NCBI GenBank assembly: GCA_026416355.1
Contig: JAOAFH010000021.1
Location: 1 to 10,026 of the forward strand
Direction of reading: 5' to 3'
From: Clostridiales bacterium
Lineage (GTDB): Bacteria; Bacillota; Clostridia; Clostridiales; Caloramatoraceae
Length of the DNA: 10,026 nucleotides
In this document: piece after piece, positions 1 to 7,095 of the stretch
How positions within the stretch are numbered: position 1 is the stretch's first letter
Layout: each line of letters opens with the position of its first letter
Program-made: the position numbers and the translations under genes
Notes under the pieces: model-generated
What the model saw: the letters and a program-made list of their open reading frames with translations, nothing else
Databases searched by the model: none
What the model was told of the DNA's origin: nothing

Positions 1-374
1 TTAATTGAATAATTTCTCTCTTTTAAAAAGTTATTAACTGTTGCCTTGTCTTCTCCTAAATTAACAAATAAAAATACAACACTACCATCATTTTTATATG
101 CATCTACTGTTTGAATAAACCCTAGAAACTCTGCCCTACATGGTGGACACCAAGTTGCAAAAAAGTTTACTACAATTGTTTTACCTTTAAAATTTGAAAG
201 TTTTACTTCTTCACCATCTATATTTTTTAATGTAAAATCTATTGCTTTATTCTTATTCTCTATTTGCTCTGTTTGGGTATTTAAATTGTTTGTTTCTTGC
301 TTTGTTTGCTTAGATGAACACCCTGCTAAAAATAATATACTTATAACTAAAACAAATGAAACTATCTTTTTCAT
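1..374 (-). CDS. Lipoprotein thioredoxin-like protein (TlpA/ResA family), C-terminus cut by window edge
   Basis: An extracytoplasmic thiol-disulfide oxidoreductase, probably membrane-anchored. The first 124 residues are visible. They hold a lipoprotein signal peptide (KK, a hydrophobic stretch, then the lipobox LAGC with Cys19 as the lipidation site), a charged Q/N/E/K linker at about 20-44, and a thioredoxin fold with the sequence FFATWCPPC and the redox pair Cys76/Cys79. Family members run to about 180-190 residues, so roughly a third is missing. Two in-frame ATGs exist, at 380 and 374. AGGAGG at 384-389 is 3 nt from the first and 9 nt from the second, so 374 is chosen. The SD lies inside the end of ccdA, which points to co-transcription and translational coupling. 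By family knowledge, such proteins receive electrons from CcdA and reduce disulfides outside the membrane, for example in apocytochrome c or other secreted proteins; the target here cannot be read. Confidence 0.9.
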   Translation of the reverse strand, partial: MKKIVSFVLVISILFLAGCSSKQTKQETNNLNTQTEQIENKNKAIDFTLKNIDGEEVKLSNFKGKTIVVNFFATWCPPCRAEFLGFIQTVDAYKNDGSVVFLFVNLGEDKATVNNFLKERNYSI

Positions 375-379
375 AATCA

Positions 380-1054
380 TTAACCTCCTAAAATATTTGT
401 TAAAACATATAACTTTCCTGTAAATAATAAAATACCAGTTAATATTAATATTGCCCCTGCAACTATTTTAATTACATTAGATTTTTTCATTATAAACTTT
501 GAAAATGCTCTAGACTTGTTTATAAATATTGCAAAAACTAAAAATGGAATTAAAAGCCCTAGTGAATATACAAATAAATAATAAGCTCCTATTAAACTTG
601 ATTGCCTACTAGCAGCAAGCATAAGAACACTTGATAATATAGGACTAATACATGGAGTCCATCCTAATGACAAACTTACTCCTAGTAAAAAGGATGATAC
701 TAAACTTCCCTTTTTAAATTTCAAATCCATCTTAACTTCTCTATTTAAAAAATCTAATTTAATTACTCCTAAATAAAACAATCCCATAAGTACGATAAAT
801 AGACCTAATATTTTATTTAACAGCTGCCTATTTATTAATAAATATCTTCCTATGCTTCCTGATAAAGCACCAAGGCTTGTAAACATTAAAATAAAACCAA
901 CCATAAAAGCTATGGTATTTAAAACAGTATTTTTCTTATTTGCCGCCTCACCTGTTATATAGCTTAGATAGATTGGAATTAGTGGTAAAAAGCATGGTGA
1001 TAAAAATGATAAAATCCCTTGGGTAAACACCAATACTGTTGATAACCTTTCCAT
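380..1054 (-). CDS. ccdA: CcdA-type thiol-disulfide transporter (cytochrome c biogenesis / DsbD-like membrane protein)
   Basis: A polytopic membrane protein that passes reducing equivalents from cytoplasmic thioredoxin across the membrane to extracytoplasmic thioredoxin-like partners. It has 224 residues, the usual CcdA length, with about six hydrophobic segments (roughly 6-32, 48-70, 80-98, 118-150, 155-178 and 193-215). The two family Cys motifs are present: SPC..P..P.Y (Cys21) near the N-terminus and GWTPC.SP (Cys135) in the fourth segment. These two cysteines form the transmembrane redox pair in the family. GGAGG lies 6 nt before the ATG. The gene is directly followed by the TlpA/ResA-like lipoprotein, its expected partner. 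No other cytochrome c maturation genes are visible, so a general role in extracytoplasmic disulfide reduction is as likely as haem-protein assembly. Confidence 0.93.
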   Translation of the reverse strand: MERLSTVLVFTQGILSFLSPCFLPLIPIYLSYITGEAANKKNTVLNTIAFMVGFILMFTSLGALSGSIGRYLLINRQLLNKILGLFIVLMGLFYLGVIKLDFLNREVKMDLKFKKGSLVSSFLLGVSLSLGWTPCISPILSSVLMLAASRQSSLIGAYYLFVYSLGLLIPFLVFAIFINKSRAFSKFIMKKSNVIKIVAGAILILTGILLFTGKLYVLTNILGG

Positions 1055-1076
1055 ACAACACCTCCAATTAAGTTTT

Positions 1077-1097
1077 ATTATACCCTATTATGGTATA
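1077..1097 (-). promoter_or_regulatory. Possible ccdA promoter -10 overlapping a small inverted repeat
   Basis: On the minus strand TATAAT (1077-1082) lies 12 nt upstream of the ccdA SD. It falls in an inverted repeat, TATACC at 1079-1084 and GGTATA at 1092-1097 with a 7-nt spacer, that could be an operator. No good -35 hexamer is found 16-18 nt upstream, and a start here would give a leader of only about 16 nt. Weak support. Confidence 0.3.
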
Positions 1098-1172
1098 TTT
1101 ATATATTATCATATTTACATTTTTAAATCTATATTCATTTTTAGTAATAAATTTGTTTTACCATAAGTAAAA

Positions 1173-1199
1173 GTGGCAGGTATCATAAATACCTACCAC
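1173..1199 (-). other. Hairpin in the ferredoxin-ccdA intergenic region
   Basis: Arms GTGGTAGGTAT and ATACCTGCCAC (read on the minus strand) form an 11-bp stem with one U-G wobble and a 5-nt loop. TTTTACTT follows on that strand, as in a weak terminator. An upstream TGGCAG (1235-1240, minus) is complementary to CTGCCA in the distal arm (1174-1179) and could compete with the hairpin. Further unused sequence between them includes an ATCACA/TGTGAT dyad. The role is unknown: it may be a second terminator after the ferredoxin or a leader structure for ccdA. Confidence 0.4.
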
Positions 1200-1249
1200 C
1201 ATTTTTAAATCACAATATGTTATATGTGATATGGCTGCCAGTAAAAATT

Positions 1250-1273
1250 AAAAAAGGCCTTTCGGCCTTTTTT
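1250..1273 (-). terminator. Rho-independent terminator of the ferredoxin gene
   Basis: A 10-bp stem, AAAAAAGGCC with GGCCTTTTTT, closes on a GAAA tetraloop when read on the minus strand, and is followed by further T-rich sequence. It begins about 10 nt after the ferredoxin stop codon. This is a textbook intrinsic terminator. Confidence 0.88.
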
Positions 1274-1283
1274 AGTATGTAGA

Positions 1284-1469
<186 letters not shown>

Positions 1470-1484
1470 TCATTTTATATGATT

Positions 1485-1513
1485 ATTTTAACACTAAAAT
1501 TACAATCTGAAAA
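1485..1513 (-). promoter_or_regulatory. Candidate promoter of the ferredoxin gene
   Basis: On the minus strand TTTTCA (1508-1513) is followed after 17 nt by TAAAAT (1485-1490), preceded by TGT, which gives an extended -10 element (TGn). Transcription would begin near 1478, about 10 nt before the SD. The -35 is a poor match (4 of 6), so support is moderate to weak. Confidence 0.38.
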
Positions 1514-1545
1514 GTACCTTATAAAATTATGGAATTTTTAAATTT

Positions 1546-2454
1546 CTATTCATCTAAAAGTTGTTTTATATCAACATCCACATCATCTAAATCTTGTATT
1601 TCTGATTTTATTTCATCATCGGATATTTCTCTGTGTTCATATTCTCCTTCTATGAGCTCAACATCATATATTGAGAATGGCTTTATTTCTACATCCTCTG
1701 GTGTTTTTAGCTTAACCTTAACCATTTCTAATATGATGCTATTTTCTACTACTTCACCTTCTCCCTCAGGAGTTTTAACTATTGAACCTACAATTGGTGT
1801 AACCTTTCTTATATCCTCATATGTGCTTTGTTCATAGTTTAAGCAGCACATAAGTCTTCCACATACCCCTGATATTTTTGAAGGATTTAATGAAAGATTT
1901 TGTTCCTTAGCCATTTTGATAGATACTGGTTCAAACTCACCTAAAAATGATGAACAGCACATTGGTCTACCACAAGGTCCAAGGCCTCCAACCATTTTTG
2001 ATTCATCCCTAACACCAATTTGTCTAAGTTCAATTCTTGTTCTAAATATTGCAGCTAGGTCCTTTACTAGCTCTCTAAAGTCTATTCTACCATCTGCTAC
2101 GAAATAGAATATAACTTTGTTGTTGTCAAATGTGTATTCAACATCAATAAGCTTCATAGGAAGTCCATGCTCTTGTATTTTTGTTAAACAAATTGAAAAG
2201 GCATCTTCTTCCTTGGCTTTGTTTTGTAGATTTTTAAGCTTATCCTCCTCTGTTGCCACCCTAATTACCTTTTTTAAAGGTGAAACAATGTCCTCTTCGC
2301 TTATTTCTCTTTTACCTATAACAACTTCTCCAAATTCTATTCCTCTTGCTGTTTCTACTATTGCAAAATCTCCTTTATTTATTTCAATTCCATCTGGATC
2401 AAAATAGTATATCTTTCCTGCCTTTTTAAACCTAATTCCTACTACAGTTACCAT
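1546..2454 (-). CDS. ricT: PSP1-domain protein RicT (YaaT), RNase Y-associated Fe-S regulator
   Basis: A 302-residue homologue of B. subtilis YaaT/RicT. By family knowledge, RicT joins RicA and RicF in a complex that carries [4Fe-4S] clusters and steers RNase Y cleavage of polycistronic mRNAs; it also affects sporulation and biofilm control. The PSP1 domain occupies roughly residues 50-150. The family's cysteine signature is intact: CGRPMCC (Cys161, 166, 167) and CGRLMCC (Cys198, 203, 204). The C-terminus (about 265-302) is strongly acidic and probably flexible. It starts 1 nt after the holB stop codon, with its AGGAGG inside the last holB codons, so it is translationally coupled and is the last gene of the operon. 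ricA and ricF are not in this window. No clear terminator follows. Confidence 0.94.
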   Translation of the reverse strand: MVTVVGIRFKKAGKIYYFDPDGIEINKGDFAIVETARGIEFGEVVIGKREISEEDIVSPLKKVIRVATEEDKLKNLQNKAKEEDAFSICLTKIQEHGLPMKLIDVEYTFDNNKVIFYFVADGRIDFRELVKDLAAIFRTRIELRQIGVRDESKMVGGLGPCGRPMCCSSFLGEFEPVSIKMAKEQNLSLNPSKISGVCGRLMCCLNYEQSTYEDIRKVTPIVGSIVKTPEGEGEVVENSIILEMVKVKLKTPEDVEIKPFSIYDVELIEGEYEHREISDDEIKSEIQDLDDVDVDIKQLLDE

Positions 2455-2455
2455 C

Positions 2456-3418
2456 TTAAACCTCCTGTATGCTTATAAGCAAAGCTGTTATAGCCATTTG
2501 GTAGTTTGCATTTTTCTTTATATTGCTTCGTATATTAAGCATTATATCTAAAAGCTTATTAAGCCTATTATATGATAAACTTCTACTTAATTCAATAATA
2601 ATTGGAAGTTTATCTTTATTTAAAACAAACTCCTCATTAAAAGTATTTTTATATAGCGATATATCCCTTAAAAATGATAGAAGTATATCAAAAACATCAT
2701 CTATTTTATCTTTATTTTCCGTAAAGAAATCTTCTACTTCTAAAAAATTAGTTCTTTTGAAATTAATGATTGTTGACAATATTTCACTTGTCTCATTTCT
2801 TAAAATTGTATAATGCGTATCTAACATCTTTAGTGCATTACCTATAATTCCATCACTTAACTCTGAAAAAAGTTCTGCCTTTTCTAATGACACACCAACA
2901 CCTAAAAGATATTCCTTAACTTTACTTGTTGGTATTCTATTAAATTTATATATTTGGCATCTTGATTTGATTGTATCAAGAATTAAATTTATATTTTCAA
3001 CTAGCATTATAATTGTTGTATCATATGGTGGCTCCTCTAAAGTCTTTAAAAATGCATTTTGTCCCTGAACAGTTATAAGGTCTGCATTTTTTATAATTAC
3101 AACCTTTTTATCTCCTTCATAGGGCTTAGTATTAATCTTATCATTTAAATCTCTTATATCATCCACACCTATACTTTTTTTAGGTGTTACTTCTATTACA
3201 TCAGGATGATTTTTGTTTTTAATCCTTGTACAATTTATACATTTTCCACAGGGCTTGTTTTCTTCTTTGCAAAAAAGATATTGAGCCATAAAATAAGCAA
3301 AAACACTTTTGCCCACACCATCTGGTCCTGAAACAATAAAGGAATGGGCAAGCATGCCTTTGTTTGCAGTTTTTATAAAAAGCTCAACTTGAGCATCCTG
3401 CCCAACTACTTTTAGCAT
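2456..3418 (-). CDS. holB: DNA polymerase III subunit delta' (clamp loader)
   Basis: A AAA+ subunit of the clamp loader, which opens the sliding clamp and loads it on primed DNA at the replication fork. It is 320 residues long, close to the usual size. Visible elements in order: Walker A GPDGVGKS (31-38); a four-cysteine zinc module with Cys50, Cys57, Cys60 and Cys63, as in DnaX/HolB; a Walker B-like strand with KNAD (about 106-113), then Q-NAFLKTLEEPP; and the SRC motif (152-154), which supplies the arginine finger to a neighbouring subunit. The C-terminal half is the less conserved helical collar domain. GGAG lies 7 nt before the ATG. It is separated from darA by 12 nt and runs into ricT without a gap. 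In B. subtilis yaaR lies immediately before holB; here no gene is present at that position. Confidence 0.94.
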   Translation of the reverse strand: MLKVVGQDAQVELFIKTANKGMLAHSFIVSGPDGVGKSVFAYFMAQYLFCKEENKPCGKCINCTRIKNKNHPDVIEVTPKKSIGVDDIRDLNDKINTKPYEGDKKVVIIKNADLITVQGQNAFLKTLEEPPYDTTIIMLVENINLILDTIKSRCQIYKFNRIPTSKVKEYLLGVGVSLEKAELFSELSDGIIGNALKMLDTHYTILRNETSEILSTIINFKRTNFLEVEDFFTENKDKIDDVFDILLSFLRDISLYKNTFNEEFVLNKDKLPIIIELSRSLSYNRLNKLLDIMLNIRSNIKKNANYQMAITALLISIQEV

Positions 3419-3430
3419 ATAATCACTCCA

Positions 3431-3760
3431 TTATATTTTTTCAAATCTTTCTACATCTACAACAAAAACAGTTGCTCCTCCTATTGTAACCTCAATTGGA
3501 GTTGGAACAAACACACCTGTTGAACCTACCACAGGAGATGGCATAGAAACTGCTCCTTTTCTTGTTTTGCATATGTCCTTTATAATAGATAGCACATCCT
3601 CAACCTTTTCCTTTTCAACGCCAATTAAAAGTGTTGTGTTTCCTGCCTTTAAAAAACCTCCTGTAGTTGCAAGTTTAGTAACCTTATATCCACCTTCAGT
3701 TAAACCCTCTATTAGGTCAATTGCATCCTCATCATGGACAATAGCAATAACTAGCTTCAT
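3431..3760 (-). CDS. darA: Cyclic-di-AMP receptor DarA/PstA (YaaQ, PII-like)
   Basis: A 109-residue PII-like signalling protein of the YaaQ/DUF970 family. In Firmicutes these are trimeric cytoplasmic receptors for the second messenger c-di-AMP; the downstream partner is not well established. The ligand-binding loop signature TGGFLKAGNTT is present at 33-43, including Phe36 and Asn41, residues recalled as ligand contacts in the PstA/DarA family. The glycine-rich turn GG at 23-24 and the C-terminal strand with TIGGATVFV also fit. The length is that of the family. GGGAGG lies upstream of the ATG and overlaps the end of tmk (2-nt gap), so the two are probably translationally coupled. Position between tmk and holB matches B. 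subtilis. Confidence 0.93.
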   Translation of the reverse strand: MKLVIAIVHDEDAIDLIEGLTEGGYKVTKLATTGGFLKAGNTTLLIGVEKEKVEDVLSIIKDICKTRKGAVSMPSPVVGSTGVFVPTPIEVTIGGATVFVVDVERFEKI

Positions 3761-3762
3761 AG

Positions 3763-4389
3763 TTATTCCTCCCTTTTTAATAAATTCTCAATTACCCTTA
3801 ATATGTCATTATGTATTTCTTGTACATCCCTTTGTGCATCTATTTTATGTATATTTTTTCTTCTTCCCTCAAGTCTATTATACCCCTCGTGTACCTTGTT
3901 GTGAAACTCTATTTTTTCCATTTCTAACCTATCTAGTTTGCCTGAACCCTTTTTCCTTCTAATTCCTTCCTCTGGTGATATCATTAGTAAAAACACAGCA
4001 TCAGGTACCAAACCCCTTGTTGCAATTTGGTTTATTGAAGAAATTGTGTCCTCCCCAAGACCTCTTGCATAGCCTTGATACACAATAGAAGATTCTACAA
4101 ATCTATCACATATAACTACACTTCCTGCCTCAATGTTTGGTATTATAACCTCCTTTACAAGTTGAGCCCTTGAGGCAGAATAAAGAAGTGCCTCGCATAT
4201 ATCATCCATTTCTTTATTTTCAACATCTAAAATGACATTTCTTATCTTTTCCCCTATTTTTGTTCCACCTGGTTCTCGAGTTATTACTACATCCATACCC
4301 CTATCTTGAAAATAATCTTTTAACAGCTCTATTTGAGTTGTTTTTCCTGCTCCATCTGGTCCTTCAAATGTAAGAAAAAGTCCCTTCAT
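3763..4389 (-). CDS. tmk: Thymidylate kinase (dTMP kinase)
   Basis: Phosphorylates dTMP to dTDP with ATP, an essential step of dTTP synthesis in both the de novo and salvage routes. At 208 residues it has the usual bacterial length. The P-loop is FEGPDGAGKTT (residues 8-18); REPGGT (38-43) and the DRF motif (95-97) followed by SSIVYQG are the dTMP-binding signatures; the LID region lies around RRKKGSGKLDRLE at about 144-156. GGAGG is 7 nt before the ATG, inside the end of the decarboxylase gene (2-nt gap). Coupling with holB in the same operon links nucleotide supply to the replication machinery. Confidence 0.96.
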   Translation of the reverse strand: MKGLFLTFEGPDGAGKTTQIELLKDYFQDRGMDVVITREPGGTKIGEKIRNVILDVENKEMDDICEALLYSASRAQLVKEVIIPNIEAGSVVICDRFVESSIVYQGYARGLGEDTISSINQIATRGLVPDAVFLLMISPEEGIRRKKGSGKLDRLEMEKIEFHNKVHEGYNRLEGRRKNIHKIDAQRDVQEIHNDILRVIENLLKREE

Positions 4390-4391
4390 CT

Positions 4392-5816
4392 CTAGTCCTC
4401 CTTAATGACATAAATAAATTCTGCATCTTTATCATTTATTCCGTTTAATGTAACTTTACCCCTCATGATATTTACAGCTTCTATTACTTCTTCTGTTATC
4501 TCCTCACCTGGCATAAGTATTGGTACACCTGGTGGATAAGGAACAATCATCTCTGCACTTATTCGTCCCTTTGCATTTTTAAATGGAATCCTCTCTTTAT
4601 TGCCATAGTATGCACTTCTCATGTTTATTCTTTGTTTATAATCTATATTTATATTAAATATATCATATTTGCTATTAAATTCATATTTATTTTGTATATC
4701 CACAAGTGCCCTATATAGAATATCATAGTATTCCTCTTTATCAAACATGGTTCCAATTAAAACAATATTTTTGCTATCTGCCATCTCAACTTGTATTTTG
4801 TACTTTTCTCGTAGTATGTTATCTAAAAGTATTCCCCCAATATCTGATGATATAACTAACCTTGTTGAATCAACATCAAAAATATCAAATTTTCCTATTC
4901 TATCAAGACCAATTGTACAATACTTTGAGTTTTTAAGCCTATTTCTTAGCTTATTTGCATAGCAAATATTTTTTTCTACAAGTTCCTTACCTTTATTATT
5001 CATAATATCAATTGCTAAATCAATTGAAGACATCAAAACATATGAGGGACTTGTTGTTTGAAAAACACTCATCATAAACTTTATTCCTGTAACATCTATT
5101 CCTTCTCTTACATTTAATATTGAACATTGTGTAAGGGCAGGTGTAGTTTTATGCAAACTATAAACAGCTGCATCTGCTCCAAGCATAATTGGGTCATCAG
5201 GCAAATTATCAGAACAAATTAAATGTGCTCCGTGGGCAGCATCTACTAAAACATACACTCCTCTTTTTCTTGCCTCATTTATTACCTTTTTTAAATCAAA
5301 ACAAGTTCCATAGTAAGTTGGATATGTAAGTAGTATTGCCTTTGCATCTTTATTTTCATCTAATATATTTATCACTTCTTCTGTTTTTATTGAAACAGGA
5401 ATATTAAAATCTTTATCTATGCTTGGGTTTATGTATCTAACCTCTAGGTCCCCTAGTAAACACGCAGAAAATACAGACCTGTGGCAATTTCTTTGAATTA
5501 TTATTTTATCCTTAGGCTTAAGCAACCCTAAAATCATACTGTATATTCCTGCTGTTGAACCATTTACTAAAAAAAAGCTATGCCCACATTTATAAAATTC
5601 CCTCGCTCTATCCATTGCATTTTTAATTATTCCAGTTGGAACATGAAGATTATCAGTTCCTTCAACCTCTGTTACATCTATTTCAAATAAGTTTTCTCTT
5701 AGGCTTTCTAATTTTTCAAATTCCATCGTATGACCCTTGTGTCCTGGCATATGAAACCTTATGTTATTTTCTTCTTTATATCTTATTAAATCATCTATTA
5801 AAGCCAAGTAATCCAT
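4392..5816 (-). CDS. Orn/Lys/Arg decarboxylase family protein (YaaO/SpeA type, PLP-dependent)
   Basis: A fold-type I PLP enzyme of the group III amino-acid decarboxylases, expected to decarboxylate arginine, lysine or ornithine to a polyamine. Substrate cannot be read from the sequence. At 474 residues it has the short Gram-positive form without the N-terminal wing domain of the E. coli enzymes. Visible sites: MPGHKG (23-28), the PLP phosphate loop NGST (85-88), DAAHGAH (192-198) with Asp192 for the pyridine nitrogen, and SLHKT with Lys223 as the Schiff-base lysine. The C-terminal YPPGVPILMPGE motif is present. The start is uncertain: the only SD-like GGAG abuts the ATG at 5816 with no spacing, whereas it is 9 nt from an in-frame TTG at 5807, which may be the real start (471 residues). 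First gene of the operon that continues with tmk, as yaaO is in B. subtilis. Confidence 0.93.
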   Translation of the reverse strand: MDYLALIDDLIRYKEENNIRFHMPGHKGHTMEFEKLESLRENLFEIDVTEVEGTDNLHVPTGIIKNAMDRAREFYKCGHSFFLVNGSTAGIYSMILGLLKPKDKIIIQRNCHRSVFSACLLGDLEVRYINPSIDKDFNIPVSIKTEEVINILDENKDAKAILLTYPTYYGTCFDLKKVINEARKRGVYVLVDAAHGAHLICSDNLPDDPIMLGADAAVYSLHKTTPALTQCSILNVREGIDVTGIKFMMSVFQTTSPSYVLMSSIDLAIDIMNNKGKELVEKNICYANKLRNRLKNSKYCTIGLDRIGKFDIFDVDSTRLVISSDIGGILLDNILREKYKIQVEMADSKNIVLIGTMFDKEEYYDILYRALVDIQNKYEFNSKYDIFNINIDYKQRINMRSAYYGNKERIPFKNAKGRISAEMIVPYPPGVPILMPGEEITEEVIEAVNIMRGKVTLNGINDKDAEFIYVIKED

Positions 5817-5823
5817 CTCCTTT
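5804..5823 (-). promoter_or_regulatory. Ribosome binding site that argues for a TTG start of the decarboxylase
   Basis: On the minus strand AAAGGAG is followed directly by ATG GAT TAC TTG. The spacing is 0 nt to the ATG at 5816 and 9 nt to the in-frame TTG at 5807. An in-frame TGA lies 9 nt upstream of the ATG, so no earlier start is possible. The TTG is favoured on spacing, the ATG on codon preference. Confidence 0.5.
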
Positions 5824-5835
5824 CATGATAGTTAT

Positions 5836-5865
5836 ATTATATCAATTATTAATAAGTTTAGTGAA
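5836..5865 (-). promoter_or_regulatory. Candidate promoter of the decarboxylase-tmk-darA-holB-ricT operon
   Basis: On the minus strand an extended -10, TGA-TATAAT (TATAAT at 5836-5841), lies 18 nt downstream of TTCACT (5860-5865, 4 of 6 to the consensus). Transcription would start near 5829, leaving a very short leader before the SD. It is the best promoter-like sequence upstream of the five-gene operon. Confidence 0.5.
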
Positions 5866-5938
5866 GTGAGCTTTATAACATTACATATTTTATAATCCTT
5901 TTGCAAAAACTATTATAAAAAGTTTGAGGAGTGGTTTT

Positions 5939-7078
5939 ATGAGCAAAACTGTTATTCGTGAACTCGTTACTGGATATGTAGAAAACCTTAAAGATACTAT
6001 ACGCTCAGTCATAATAGAACTATACAACATAAATGATACATGCAAAGCAGAAGATACTGCATATAAATTACTTACAGAACTTCTTGGAAAAGAAGGTTTT
6101 AGCATAACACAAAATCCCGCCAACATACATAATTCATTTATAGCTAAATTTGGCGATTCTGCGCCTACAATTTCATATATTTGTGAATATGATGCTGTTG
6201 ATGGACTTGGATATATAAATGGTCACAACATTCAATGTACAATGAATACAATTGCAGCAATTGGACTTAAAAGAGCTGTTGGTGAAATTGGGGGAAGTGT
6301 TGTTGTATATGGTTGCCCTCGAGAAGAAAAAGAAGCAACTAAAATACAAATGCAGCAAGCTAATTTATTTGACAATGTTGATGCAATTATATGTGCCCAC
6401 CCTTACATAAAAACACTTGAAAGCGGTTCTTCACTTTCAATGCTTGTTGTAAATCTTCAATTTAAGGGATATGCATCCTCTGCCCTAGTTAACTTTAGTA
6501 AAGGAGTTAACCCAGTAACACCAGCTGCACATACAATTTCTGCAATAGAAGCTATTAAATCAAAACACAAAGAACATATTTATATTAACTATACAATAAC
6601 TGACTGCACAGATGATATAAACAATGTTGCTGAAAAATGTTGCGTTAAACTGCTTATAAAATCCGATTTAGAGAAAATAATTGACTCAATACAAGAAGAC
6701 ATAATTGACTTAGCTAGAGTTTACTCTAGAATCTATAACTGTGATTTTGAATACTCCGTTATAAATAGATATGTTCCTTTTAAAACACACCAAGAGCTAT
6801 CTAAAATATTGTGCCACAATCTAAAGGAAAAGGGTATATTAGATTTGCATGGACCTATGACAATGTCACAAAGCCTTGATTTGGCAAACATTAGCTACAA
6901 GATTCCAAGTATTCATCCATATATCGGCATAACTCAAGAAAATATAGATTATTATACAAATGAATTTAAAGAAACAACAATAAAGGATTTTGCATTAGAG
7001 CAAACTATTAAAGCTGCAAGTGCATTGGCTTTAACCGGAATAGATATAATTGAAAATCCTAAAATAATAGGTCACTAG
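5939..7078 (+). CDS. M20 family amidohydrolase-like protein (AbgB/PM20D2-like) with altered metal motif
   Basis: A 379-residue protein resembling the M20 metal-dependent amidohydrolases that cleave N-acyl or N-aminobenzoyl amino acids and dipeptides. The layout fits: EYDAVDGLG then GHN at 83-97, a strand ending GCPREE (125-130) with the expected catalytic Glu129 and metal-binding Glu130, AHP with His154, a lid domain at about 165-280, and a late HPYIG with His326. The family motif GHACGHN is changed to GYINGHN: the bridging metal ligand Cys becomes Asn94 and the first His becomes Tyr92, while His96 stays. It may have altered metal chemistry or have lost catalysis. ATG at 5939 is chosen because GAGGAG (5926-5931) sits 7 nt before it; a TTG at 5924 would lie on the SD. 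It is the only plus-strand gene, divergent from the decarboxylase; TATAAT at 5891-5896 is a possible -10 without a good -35. Confidence 0.82.
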   Translation: MSKTVIRELVTGYVENLKDTIRSVIIELYNINDTCKAEDTAYKLLTELLGKEGFSITQNPANIHNSFIAKFGDSAPTISYICEYDAVDGLGYINGHNIQCTMNTIAAIGLKRAVGEIGGSVVVYGCPREEKEATKIQMQQANLFDNVDAIICAHPYIKTLESGSSLSMLVVNLQFKGYASSALVNFSKGVNPVTPAAHTISAIEAIKSKHKEHIYINYTITDCTDDINNVAEKCCVKLLIKSDLEKIIDSIQEDIIDLARVYSRIYNCDFEYSVINRYVPFKTHQELSKILCHNLKEKGILDLHGPMTMSQSLDLANISYKIPSIHPYIGITQENIDYYTNEFKETTIKDFALEQTIKAASALALTGIDIIENPKIIGH

Positions 7079-7095
7079 CTAGCTAGTGACCTTTT
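7070..7095. terminator. Bidirectional terminator palindrome containing both convergent stop codons
   Basis: A perfect 22-bp palindrome (half-site GGTCACTAGCT, 7070-7080; mirror 7081-7091) is followed by TTTTCTT on the plus strand and TATTATTTT on the minus strand. The plus-strand stop TAG is at 7076-7078 and the minus-strand stop TAG at 7075-7077, so both genes end inside the stem. Confidence 0.75.

Noticed and set aside
1529..1837. Plus-strand open frame opposite ricT
   Set aside because: It is antisense to a clear RicT gene, is serine-rich low-complexity from the reverse of acidic codons, and has no SD.
3567..3962. Plus-strand open frame of 131 codons opposite darA and tmk
   Set aside because: It crosses two well-supported genes on the other strand, has no SD, and gives a Phe/Ser/Pro-rich product with no family resemblance.
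5891..5918. Promoter for the M20-like gene
   Set aside because: TATAAT at 5891-5896 is present but no -35 or extended -10 was found at the right distance, so it is mentioned in the gene entry rather than called.
5924..5938. Upstream TTG start for the M20-like gene
   Set aside because: The TTG overlaps the GAGGAG ribosome binding site that serves the ATG at 5939.
5890..6126. Minus-strand open frame opposite the start of the M20-like gene
   Set aside because: No ribosome binding site and the opposite strand carries a coherent family sequence.
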